DNA of 19,071 nucleotides from assembly GCA_052390035.1 (NCBI GenBank), contig JBQTHI010000148.1, forward strand, positions 1-19,071, written 5' to 3'. Below the pieces are notes generated by a model. The model was not told where the DNA came from. It saw nothing but the letters and a program-made list of their open reading frames with translations, and ran no database searches. Both the position numbers and the translations under genes were made by a program. This stretch comes from JBQTHI01 sp052390035 (GTDB lineage Bacteria > Actinomycetota > Acidimicrobiia > Spongiisociales > ZC4RG35). Below, piece after piece: positions 1 to 6,750 of the stretch; positions within the stretch are counted from its first letter, which is position 1, and each line of letters begins with the position of its first letter.

Positions 1-246
1 CTCGGTCAAGTAGATATTGGAGACATGCACCAGCCGGCCCATTTGCTCGTCCACCGCGGAGCGAACCCTCGGGTTGGCGTGCCCGACCGAGACGACTGCC
101 AACCCGCCGAGGAAGTCGAGGTACCGAACACCCTCAGCATCGGTCAGCCAACTCCCGGTCCCGGAGACGAACGCCACTGGTTGGCGTGCGTAGGTGTCCA
201 TCAACACCGCCCTCTCCCGATCGATCAAATGGGTGGTGGCGGTCAT
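1..246 (-). CDS. argD: Acetylornithine aminotransferase, N-terminal part (cut by window edge)
   Basis: PLP-dependent transaminase of arginine synthesis, converting N-acetylglutamate semialdehyde and glutamate to N-acetylornithine. Only the first 82 codons are in the window and the frame is open to base 1. The visible part has the family's N-terminal features: a short helix with RERAVLMDTYARQPV, the strand YLDFLGGLAVVSVGHANP (about residues 43-59), and HVSNIYLTE at the edge. The PLP lysine lies outside the window. The ATG at 246 shares four bases (ATGA) with the argB stop, so translation is probably coupled. The identity rests on the N-terminal motifs and on its place as last visible gene of an argCJB operon. 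Other class III aminotransferases have similar N-termini, but this context makes argD by far the best call. Confidence 0.9.
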   Translation of the reverse strand, partial: MTATTHLIDRERAVLMDTYARQPVAFVSGTGSWLTDAEGVRYLDFLGGLAVVSVGHANPRVRSAVDEQMGRLVHVSNIYLTE

Positions 247-1136
247 GGCAAAACCATCGTTCCGATTCCCTCCGGGGTGAAGATCTCGAGCAGGAGGGCA
301 TGTTGGATGCGGCCGTCCAGGATGTGGGCCTGGGCAACCCCCCCAGTCAGGGCTTCCAGGCACGACTCCAGTTTGGGCCTCATGCCGCCTTCGATCGAAG
401 GGCCGGAAAGCAGGGCTCCCAACTCAGCCAGAGTCATCCGCGACATAAGACTGTCGGGGTCCGCCAGATCGCGGCGAACTCCCTCGACATCGGTGAGGTA
501 GACAAGCTTTTGGGCCTCCAACTCCCGAGCCAACGCCGCCGCCGCGGTGTCGGCGTTGAGGTTGTACACCCGACCGTTCTCACCGGTTCCGAGTGGGGCG
601 ATGACCGGAACCAACCCGTCGTCGATCAGATCGCCCATCAGCCCGGCGTTGACCGCAGCAACCTCACCGACAAACCCGAGCCGGGGATCTTTCGCCACCA
701 CCGAAAACAGCCCGGCGTCGAGCCCGGTCAGACCTACCGCCGGGCAGCCGTGACGGTTGAGAAGGTTGACGATGTCCGGGTTGATCTCCCCGGCCAGGAC
801 CTTCTGCACGATCCGCATGGTGACCGAGTCGGTGACGCGCCGCCCATCGACGAACCGGGTCGTGACACCTTCGGCCGTAAGGGCGGCGGTGATCTGGGGA
901 CCGCCCCCGTGGACGATCACGGGCCTGATGCCGACCATGGCGAGGAGGGTGACATCACCCGCAAAGCTGGCCGCCAGGCTGGCATCGTCCATGGCAGCTC
1001 CGCCATATTTGATGACGACCGTCTTTCCCCGGAAGGCCTTGATGTAGGGGAGGGCCTCCATAAGGATGCGAGCCTTGCCCATAGAGCTGGCGATCAGGCT
1101 CTTCACGGCGGACGGAACACCGTGGCCGGTCATCAT
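243..1136 (-). CDS. argB: Acetylglutamate kinase
   Basis: Amino-acid kinase family enzyme that phosphorylates N-acetylglutamate, the second step of arginine synthesis. 297 residues, normal length. Visible motifs: KYGGAAM (43-49) and HGGGPQI (76-82) for phosphate and ATP binding, RFVDGRRVTD (94-103) and NLNADTAA (192-199) for substrate, GGMRPKL (250-256). The long N-terminal helix before residue 25 and the C-terminal EIFTPEGIGT resemble the arginine-inhibited hexameric type, so feedback inhibition by arginine is likely (inference). The frame is open upstream, but the start is placed at the ATG at 1136 because GGAGG stands 6 nt before it and it overlaps the argJ stop. A second ATG follows at once at 1133. 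Confidence 0.96.
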   Translation of the reverse strand: MMTGHGVPSAVKSLIASSMGKARILMEALPYIKAFRGKTVVIKYGGAAMDDASLAASFAGDVTLLAMVGIRPVIVHGGGPQITAALTAEGVTTRFVDGRRVTDSVTMRIVQKVLAGEINPDIVNLLNRHGCPAVGLTGLDAGLFSVVAKDPRLGFVGEVAAVNAGLMGDLIDDGLVPVIAPLGTGENGRVYNLNADTAAAALARELEAQKLVYLTDVEGVRRDLADPDSLMSRMTLAELGALLSGPSIEGGMRPKLESCLEALTGGVAQAHILDGRIQHALLLEIFTPEGIGTMVLP

Positions 1137-2272
1137 GATCGTCCTCCGTTGAAACGCACGTAATCGGGGGTCAAATCGGTCGTGATGATCTCCGCCTCGC
1201 CGGGACCTCTTCCCAGGCGAACATCGATGGTGAAATCGCCCCGCAATCGCTCGGTAAGGCTCCCCGCGAAAGGAACTCCCGCTCCGGCCTCGGCAACCAT
1301 GACACCGTCGTAGGCGATCGATATTCCAGCCGGGTCGATTCCACACGTGCCGATGGCGGCGAGAACCCTCCCCCAGTTGGGATCACCTCCGTAGAAGGAG
1401 CTGCGTACCAACACCGAATCGGCGATTGCCCGGCCGACGGTCCGCGCCATGGCGACGTCATCGGCGCCGGCGACTCGGATGATGACGGTGCGGGAGGCAC
1501 CTTCGGCGTCGGCCGCCATCTGCAGGGCGAGGTTCCGGCAGGCCTCGGTCAATGCTTCATCAAACGACCCGGCCGGCGGTGGAGAAGCCGTACCTGACGA
1601 AAGCAGGAGGACGGTGTCGTTGGTCGATTCACATCCGTCGACGTTCATCGAGTTGAAGGTTGTGGCGACGGCTCCCGCCAAGGCCTCGGCCAAGGATGAT
1701 GCAGGAAGGGGTGCGTCGGTGGTTAGCACACAAAGCATGGTGGCCAGGTCGGGTCTGAGCATCCCTGCGCCTTTGGCCATTCCGCCGAGACGGAACCCTC
1801 CTCTGTCGACCAGGACCGTCTTCGGCCGGGTGTCGGTGGTGAGGATGGCGCGGGCGGCATCATCTCCTCCAGACGCCGAAGCAGAAGCGACCAGACGGGG
1901 AAGGGCCGAGACGATCGGCTCGACCGGTAATTGCTCTCCGATGGGGCCGGTGGAACACATCACCACTTCCGACGCCGGGGCGGAGAGCAGTCTGGCGGCG
2001 GCTGCCGTAACGGTCTCGACGGCGGCCTGGCCTGCGGCCCCCGTGCCGGCATTCGCACAGCCGGAGTTGAGAATCACTGCACGCAGGCGACCACCTCCCA
2101 GCCGACGCCGGGACAAGAGCACTGGGGCGGCGGCAGCGCTGTTCTTGGTGAATACCCCGGCGGCGGACGCTCCCCCGGCAGCGAGAACCAGGGCGAGATC
2201 CAATCCACCTCCGGTCTTGATCCCGCAGGCCAACCCGGAGCACGAGAAGCCTGAGACCGCGCTGACTGTCAC
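1133..2272 (-). CDS. argJ: Glutamate N-acetyltransferase / ornithine acetyltransferase (ArgJ)
   Basis: Transfers the acetyl group from N-acetylornithine to glutamate, recycling acetyl groups in the cyclic arginine pathway; some members also use acetyl-CoA. 379 residues, near the usual length. The protein is made as a precursor that cuts itself before a threonine; this is visible as KGAGMLRPDLATML (167-180), with Thr178 as the predicted nucleophile of the beta chain. Other family motifs are NSGCANAGTG (69-78) and STGPIGEQLP (107-116), where the oxyanion-hole threonine and glycine would sit. The start is GTG at 2272, 16 nt after the argC stop, with no clear ribosome binding site, so it probably relies on translation of argC. 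Whether it is bifunctional cannot be told from sequence. Confidence 0.95.
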   Translation of the reverse strand: MTVSAVSGFSCSGLACGIKTGGGLDLALVLAAGGASAAGVFTKNSAAAAPVLLSRRRLGGGRLRAVILNSGCANAGTGAAGQAAVETVTAAAARLLSAPASEVVMCSTGPIGEQLPVEPIVSALPRLVASASASGGDDAARAILTTDTRPKTVLVDRGGFRLGGMAKGAGMLRPDLATMLCVLTTDAPLPASSLAEALAGAVATTFNSMNVDGCESTNDTVLLLSSGTASPPPAGSFDEALTEACRNLALQMAADAEGASRTVIIRVAGADDVAMARTVGRAIADSVLVRSSFYGGDPNWGRVLAAIGTCGIDPAGISIAYDGVMVAEAGAGVPFAGSLTERLRGDFTIDVRLGRGPGEAEIITTDLTPDYVRFNGGRS

Positions 2273-2288
2273 AGAGTCGATCGGGCGG

Positions 2289-3323
2289 TCAAGGCATACA
2301 ACCGGCTCGGCTCAACCCGGTCTCTTCAGGAATGCCGAGCATTAGGTTGGCGGCCTGGACCGCCTGTCCGGAGGCGCCTTTTTGCAAGTTGTCGATCGCA
2401 CATTGAACGATCGCCACCTCCCGGCGAGGATCGACAAACGCCGCCCCCAACGCCCGGTTAGAACCGACGGTCCACCTCGTCTGGGGTGGTCGATCAATCA
2501 CCTCGACGAAAGGTGAGCCCTTGTAGGCCTCGGCCAAAGCTTCCCCAACCGTGGCGGCAGGAACCCCGACCTTCAGTGGGGCCGTGACAGTGGCGAGCAA
2601 TCCCCGCTGAATTGGGATCAGGTGGGGGGTAAAAGTCACCCGATACCTGTCACCATGGGCCTCGCCAATGAGGTCGAGACCCATTTCTATTTCGGGCCGG
2701 TGCCGGTGATTCCAAATCCCGTAGGCCCGCACACCCTCCGCCACCTCCCCAAAGAGCAGATCCTCACGAAGGGACCGCCCCGCCCCAGTTACCCCCGAAA
2801 TGCAATCGGCCACTATCCCCGTCGACTCGATCAACCCTTCCCGTACCAAGGGCCCGACGGCGAGGAGAGTGGCAGTGGGATAACACCCGGGCGACGCCAC
2901 CAAATCCGCTCCCTTCAAGTCAAAGAGCTCCGGCAGCCCATAGCTCCATGCCGGAAGTTCATCGGCAAAAGGATGGGGCGACCCGTAGGCCTCCTCGTAG
3001 CGGGCGGCGGTATCGAGTCGGAAGTCGCTTCCTAGGTCGACTGTCTTGACGTGGGCGGCGCCAAGTTGGTGACCGAGGGCAGCAGAGGCGCCGTGCGGGA
3101 GGGCGAGGAAGGCCAGATCGATAGGTCCGGCATCCTCAAGCCGGATAGCCCCAAGCGGGCGGTCCGGATTGGGGAGCTGAGGGTGGATGTCGCCCAAGAC
3201 GGCCCCGGCGTGGCTGTGGGCGCCTAGATAGACGAGGTCCAGTTCGGGGTGGCCATCGATCAGGCCCACCAGCTCTCCTCCGGCATAGCCGGAGGCCCCA
3301 AAGACCGCCGTGCGAAAGCTCAT
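2289..3323 (-). CDS. argC: N-acetyl-gamma-glutamyl-phosphate reductase
   Basis: NADPH-dependent reductase making N-acetylglutamate semialdehyde, the third step of arginine synthesis. 344 residues, typical of the long ArgC form. The Rossmann nucleotide loop is GASGYAGGELV (9-19), the catalytic cysteine is in SPGCYPT (Cys147), and the catalytic histidine region is HRHRPEIE (206-213). It is the first gene of the arginine operon. ATG 3323 lies only 6 nt from a perfect TATAAT box, with no room for a Shine-Dalgarno sequence, so the mRNA is probably leaderless. A 34-nt gap separates it from the upstream CCA enzyme gene on the same strand, so read-through from that gene is also possible. Confidence 0.97.
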   Translation of the reverse strand: MSFRTAVFGASGYAGGELVGLIDGHPELDLVYLGAHSHAGAVLGDIHPQLPNPDRPLGAIRLEDAGPIDLAFLALPHGASAALGHQLGAAHVKTVDLGSDFRLDTAARYEEAYGSPHPFADELPAWSYGLPELFDLKGADLVASPGCYPTATLLAVGPLVREGLIESTGIVADCISGVTGAGRSLREDLLFGEVAEGVRAYGIWNHRHRPEIEMGLDLIGEAHGDRYRVTFTPHLIPIQRGLLATVTAPLKVGVPAATVGEALAEAYKGSPFVEVIDRPPQTRWTVGSNRALGAAFVDPRREVAIVQCAIDNLQKGASGQAVQAANLMLGIPEETGLSRAGCMP

Positions 3324-3329
3324 CCGGAG

Positions 3330-3335
3330 ATTATA
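3330..3335 (-). promoter_or_regulatory. -10 box of argC (TATAAT), leaderless type
   Basis: A perfect TATAAT on the minus strand ends 6 nt before the argC ATG at 3323. Transcription would begin at or next to the ATG itself. No convincing TTGACA is found at 16-18 nt upstream. The box lies in the 34-nt gap after the CCA enzyme gene. Confidence 0.65.
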
Positions 3336-3348
3336 CGCATATGCGAAT
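3333..3348. promoter_or_regulatory. Palindrome overlapping the argC promoter, candidate operator
   Basis: A perfect 10-bp palindrome CGCATATGCG (3336-3345) sits inside a 16-bp near-palindrome, ATACGCATATGCGAAT, with 14 of 16 positions symmetric. It overlaps the argC -10 box. A protein bound here would block the promoter. ArgR, the usual arginine repressor, is the natural candidate, but the sequence is not a standard ARG box and no argR gene is in the window. Confidence 0.4.
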
Positions 3349-3357
3349 GAACTCGCG

Positions 3358-4749
3358 CTAGGGGCCGACCAACAGGTCTCTTCCCTTCGCCCAGGTCCTC
3401 ACCACCTCGAGGGCCTCCTCCTTCGAATAAGGGCCCTGTTCTATTCGGCGCTCGTAAAGCAGATCCATGATCTCGCCCACCGCGGGGCCGGGACCGATGC
3501 CGAGCAGTTCCATCACTGCATGTCCATCGATAGGCGGGCGGATACCGGCCAGTTCCTCGGCGGCGGCCAGCTCAGCAATGCGGACCTCGAGTTCATCGAT
3601 TCGCCGGTTGATTGCTTCGGCCCTTTTGCGATTCGCGGTGGTGACGTCACACCTCACCAACTCGTTCAATTGATCGAGTAGAGGCCCGGCGTCGCGTACA
3701 TACCGGCGGACGGCGGCGTCGGTCCAGCCCATCTTCAATGTGTGGGGCCGAAGATGAAGGAGCACCAGCCGTGACACCGAGTCCACTACCTCCCGGGGGT
3801 AACGGAGGGCCCGGAGTCGGTCGCGGGTTATCCGCTGGCCAACAACCTCGTGATGATGAAATGTCACCCCTTGGGGACCGACCGCCCTCGTGGCGGGTTT
3901 CCCGATGTCGTGCATAAGGGCCGCCAAGCGCAGCGCCACCCCGGCGCTGGTCTTCTCAACGACCGCCAACGTGTGTGACAGGACATCCTTGTGATGGTGG
4001 ATGGGATCCTGTTCCATGGCCAGCTCCGCCAGCTCGGGGAGGAAGTAGTCGGCCAGCCCGCTCGTCACCACCCCGCGCAACGCGGCCGACGGCTGAGCCG
4101 CCAGGATCAACTTGGAAAACTCCTCCCGAACCCGTTCGGCGGAGATGATCCCGAGCCGGTCAGCAAGCCTTGTGACCGCTGCACCGGTCGTCGGCTCGAT
4201 CGAGAAACCGAGGGTGGCCTGGAACCGAAAAAGCCTCAACATCCGCAGCGGGTCGTCGGAAAACGAAACCTCGGGTTCTAGAGGGGTGCGGAGCCTGCGG
4301 GAAGCGAGGTCGGCCAGCCCATCAAAGGGGTCGATCGCCTCCAACTCCGGAAGCCGCAGCGCGATGGAGTTGATGGTGAAGTCCCGACGGGAAAGGTCCA
4401 ACTGGATGTCGTCGGCGAACTTCACCTCGGGCTTGCGGCTATCGGGCCGATAGATCTCCGCCCGAAACGTGGTGATCTCAGCCATCAGCTCGCCACGGCG
4501 GATACCGATGGTGCCGAACGCTTCCCCCACCCGGTAGACCGCCGTGGCCCACTTGGACACGATGCGTCTTATCTCATCCGGACGAGCATCGGTGGTGAAG
4601 TCGAGATCTTCATGTGGACGTCCGAGGAACGCATCACGGACAGAGCCACCAACCAGGAATAGAGAATGGCCTGCCGCCGCGAATCGCCCGGCCAACTCGG
4701 TGGTGGGGCTCCCTGGTTCCACCAACCAGCGGAGGCGGCTCGGGGTCAT
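3358..4749 (-). CDS. cca: tRNA CCA-adding nucleotidyltransferase with HD domain
   Basis: Class II nucleotidyltransferase that adds or repairs the CCA end of tRNAs; actinobacterial orthologues are often labelled pcnB. 463 residues from the chosen start. The head has FLVGGSVRDAFLG (31-43) and HEDLDFTT (46-53) with the catalytic aspartates, then RRDFTINSIAL (121-131) and the RNA-binding signature around SDDPLRMLRLFRF (164-176). An HD phosphohydrolase domain follows, with ALMHDIGKP (277-285) and later HHHEVVG. The frame is open another 34 codons upstream, but that part would run through the inverted repeat at 4770-4819 and is unlike the family, so ATG 4749 is chosen. A TAATCT box ends 8 nt before it. 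A pcnB gene sits at the matching place in mycobacteria. Confidence 0.95.
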   Translation of the reverse strand: MTPSRLRWLVEPGSPTTELAGRFAAAGHSLFLVGGSVRDAFLGRPHEDLDFTTDARPDEIRRIVSKWATAVYRVGEAFGTIGIRRGELMAEITTFRAEIYRPDSRKPEVKFADDIQLDLSRRDFTINSIALRLPELEAIDPFDGLADLASRRLRTPLEPEVSFSDDPLRMLRLFRFQATLGFSIEPTTGAAVTRLADRLGIISAERVREEFSKLILAAQPSAALRGVVTSGLADYFLPELAELAMEQDPIHHHKDVLSHTLAVVEKTSAGVALRLAALMHDIGKPATRAVGPQGVTFHHHEVVGQRITRDRLRALRYPREVVDSVSRLVLLHLRPHTLKMGWTDAAVRRYVRDAGPLLDQLNELVRCDVTTANRKRAEAINRRIDELEVRIAELAAAEELAGIRPPIDGHAVMELLGIGPGPAVGEIMDLLYERRIEQGPYSKEEALEVVRTWAKGRDLLVGP

Positions 4750-4757
4750 CGCAGGCC

Positions 4758-4763
4758 AGATTA
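4758..4763 (-). promoter_or_regulatory. Candidate -10 box of the CCA enzyme gene
   Basis: TAATCT on the minus strand, 8 nt before ATG 4749, fits TAnnnT and a leaderless or near-leaderless transcript. The inverted-repeat element (4770-4819) begins 6 bp upstream and covers the whole -35 region, so any protein bound there could control this promoter. Confidence 0.45.
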
Positions 4764-4769
4764 GGAACC

Positions 4770-4819
4770 CGAACCCAGGGTTCCAGCAAACGAAATCATT
4801 GACTGGAACCCAGGGTTCG
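4770..4819. repeat. Inverted-repeat element, copy A (16-bp arms, 18-nt spacer)
   Basis: Left arm CGAACCCAGGGTTCCA (4770-4785), right arm TGGAACCCAGGGTTCG (4804-4819). The arms are inverted copies differing only at the central base, and each is itself a palindrome around that base (GAACCC-A-GGGTTC). The spacer (4786-4803) is 18 nt. A second element with the same build is at 9854-9905. This copy lies between the divergent CCA enzyme and pilT genes, just upstream of the CCA enzyme promoter. A partial extra GGAACCC precedes the left arm (4764-4770). Confidence 0.85.
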
Positions 4820-4883
4820 TGAATCCGCTTTGGCGACTGGGACCCGGCCAAACCCTGTCAAGAGAAAAATTCGCCGTGCCGAT

Positions 4884-4890
4884 AAGGAGG
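4884..4890 (+). promoter_or_regulatory. Orphan Shine-Dalgarno-like AAGGAGG upstream of pilT
   Basis: AAGGAGG is a strong ribosome binding sequence, but no ATG, GTG or TTG follows within 5-10 nt; the next good start, ATG 4918, is 27 nt away. GTG 4876 lies before it in the pilT frame. It may be chance, or the mRNA may fold to bring it closer. Nothing else was found in the 98-nt gap 4820-4917. Confidence 0.3.
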
Positions 4891-4917
4891 CTTCCACAAA
4901 GAAAGAACCCACGGCTG

Positions 4918-6000
4918 ATGGAATTGTCGATCGAAGACCTGCTTCACCGGACTGTGTCGGCCGGAGCCTCCGACCTTCACCTTAAGGTGGGTTCACCACC
5001 GGTGGTCAGGGTCGCCGGCGAACTTCGCCGCTTGCACGGTCTTGCCACCCTGCGCCCGGATGACACCGAGCGCATGGCGCAAGCGATGTTCACCCAGCGG
5101 GCTGTCCAAGAGTTCAAGGAGTCGGGAGAGGCCGACTTCGCCTTCGGTCGGCCCGAACTCGGCCGGTTCCGGGTCACCGCCTTCCGTCAGCGAGGCTCGA
5201 TCAGCCTCGTCATGCGGCGGGTGCCGACCGATTCGTCCAATTTCGAGGACCTCGGCCTTCCCCCGATGCTTCGCCGGCTGGCTGGCGAACAAAAGGGCCT
5301 TCTCTTGATCACCGGGCCTTCGGGTTCGGGAAAGAGCTCCACGATGTCGGCGTTGGTGGACCATATCAACGCCACACGTCCGGTCTCGATCGTGACAGTT
5401 GAAGACCCGATCGAAGTGCTCCACCACGACAAAATGGCGATAGTTGCCCAACGGGAGGTCGGGGTCGACACCGCCACCTTCGCCGACGCGGTGCACCGGG
5501 CGGTTCGCCAGGATGCCGACGTGATCGTGATATCACACATCGACAACGGCGACACAGCTCGCGCCGCCATTGGCGCCGCCGAGACCGGTCATCTGGTGAT
5601 TTCGTCCATGCACACGGTCGACCCGGCCGACACCATCACCAGACTCGTGGGCTATTACTCCGCCAGCCAGCAGGCCCTCGCCCGTCGCCAACTGGCCGCA
5701 CATCTGCGGGCCATCCTTAGTCAACGCCTGCTCGAAACCAGCGATGGCGGGTCCCGGGTGTTAGCCACCGAACTGCTGACCAACAACGAGCGGGTCCGTG
5801 ACCGCATCCTCGATGGGAGCCTAACGAGCACCATCGACGAGGTGCTCAAAGAGTCGGAGTTCTCTGGGATGCACACCTTCGATCAGACCCTGCAGGGTCT
5901 GGTTCTGTCTCGAAGGGTTTCGGTCCGCTCGGCACTGCCGTATGTGCGCAACCCCCACGAGCTGAGAGCCCGAGCGCTGGAGGCGGGGCTGGAAGTGTGA
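4918..6000 (+). CDS. pilT: PilT-family ATPase with altered Walker B motif
   Basis: Hexameric secretion-ATPase family; true PilT powers type IV pilus retraction at the inner face of the membrane. 360 residues, normal PilT length. The N-terminal PAS-like half begins with SDLHLKVGSPPVVRVAGELR (18-37). Walker A is GPSGSGKS (133-140), the Asp box TVEDPIEV (160-167), the His box GHLVISSMHT (224-233). The Walker B region, usually GEMRDxET after RQDPDV, reads DVIVISHIDNGDT (201-213): the catalytic glutamate is histidine and the arginine is aspartate. ATPase activity is therefore doubtful. The frame is open to 4819, but ATG 4918 starts exactly at the family N-terminus (MELSIEDLL). No other pilus gene is in the window. 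It may be a regulatory or partner subunit rather than a motor. Confidence 0.88.
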   Translation: MELSIEDLLHRTVSAGASDLHLKVGSPPVVRVAGELRRLHGLATLRPDDTERMAQAMFTQRAVQEFKESGEADFAFGRPELGRFRVTAFRQRGSISLVMRRVPTDSSNFEDLGLPPMLRRLAGEQKGLLLITGPSGSGKSSTMSALVDHINATRPVSIVTVEDPIEVLHHDKMAIVAQREVGVDTATFADAVHRAVRQDADVIVISHIDNGDTARAAIGAAETGHLVISSMHTVDPADTITRLVGYYSASQQALARRQLAAHLRAILSQRLLETSDGGSRVLATELLTNNERVRDRILDGSLTSTIDEVLKESEFSGMHTFDQTLQGLVLSRRVSVRSALPYVRNPHELRARALEAGLEV

Positions 6001-6001
6001 A

Positions 6002-6021
6002 GGCTGCGCGCGCCGCTAGCC
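6002..6021. terminator. Weak hairpin between convergent genes
   Basis: GGCTGCG (6002-6008) can pair with CGC-T-AGCC (6014-6021), with one bulged base and a 5-nt loop. It spans the 15-nt gap between the pilT stop (6000) and the stop of the convergent gene (6016). There is no T-run on either side, so termination is only a possibility. Confidence 0.25.
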
Positions 6022-6750
6022 AGATGACAACGGCAGCGTCGTACCCTGGGGAGTAAGTCGGGTGATATTGGTGAATTGCCCGACGCCGTGAGGGAGAACT
6101 CGAACATCGGTGTTGCTGCAACCCCCGTCGGTTACGCGCTGGTAGGTGACCGAGAAGCCTTGGGGACTCCATACCTCACCGCGAGGGTCCAACCCCCACG
6201 GGTCCGACCAAACCACCGCCACCGGCGGGGCGTCGCACCTGGCGAAAACCTCCGACCAAACCATCGCCAGGATCAAGCGGTCACCGAGCGACCGGAGGCT
6301 CCTCACTTGCCTGGTCTCGCCAGCGCCTAGATCCGTAATCTCCCCCGCCCACCATCCGGGACGCTCCGCACCGATGCGCAGCCGGTAGGCACGCCCCGGC
6401 TGCCAGCCGTAGTCGCGAGTATTTGCATTCGAGGTGGCCGAGAGCAGTGAAGACTCGGTGCCCTCGAGGATCGAGCCCGACCGGTCGTAGCCCCCCCAAT
6501 TGACCGCGGTCCCCCCCGGGTGATTCCGATTCCACTGCAGCCCGAGGTGGGCACCACCGGTGATCCCGTCGTCGTCTGCGAAGCTTGCCTGCAGTGCCCA
6601 GAAGTAGAGATCGTCGACCTTGGGGGCAATTGCCAGGGTGACCGTCACCGCCACCTCGAGTAGTTCGATACGGGGAATCCAGTGGAGGTGAAAGGAGGAG
6701 GCGCCGTTGGAAGAGGTCGGCCGGCCTCGCCGCCGGCCAGGGTCCGTCAT
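6016..6750 (-). CDS. Uncharacterised beta-rich protein downstream of the deacetylase gene
   Basis: I do not recognise this family with confidence. 244 residues, no signal peptide and no membrane segment, so probably cytoplasmic. It is rich in tryptophan, glycine and polar residues in a pattern that suggests a beta sandwich: LYFWALQASF (48-57), GGAHLGLQWN (65-74), AVNWGGYD (82-89), YRLRIGAE (122-129), RLILAMVWSEVF (158-169). The overall look recalls lectin- or LamG-like jelly rolls, without visible metal-site motifs. ATG 6750 overlaps the stop of the deacetylase gene (ATGA), so the two are co-transcribed and translationally coupled; a shared substrate or partner is plausible. A TTG at 6759 is a weaker alternative start. 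Confidence 0.72.
   Translation of the reverse strand: MTDPGRRRGRPTSSNGASSFHLHWIPRIELLEVAVTVTLAIAPKVDDLYFWALQASFADDDGITGGAHLGLQWNRNHPGGTAVNWGGYDRSGSILEGTESSLLSATSNANTRDYGWQPGRAYRLRIGAERPGWWAGEITDLGAGETRQVRSLRSLGDRLILAMVWSEVFARCDAPPVAVVWSDPWGLDPRGEVWSPQGFSVTYQRVTDGGCSNTDVRVLPHGVGQFTNITRLTPQGTTLPLSSG

Noticed and set aside
186..1163. Long plus-strand open frame opposite argB (325 codons)
   Set aside because: It is antisense to a clear argB and has no recognisable domain; high GC content makes long antisense frames common.
1449..2345. Plus-strand open frame opposite argJ (298 codons)
   Set aside because: Composition is Ala/Pro/Ser/Arg-rich as expected from the reverse of a GC-rich gene, with no family match by eye.
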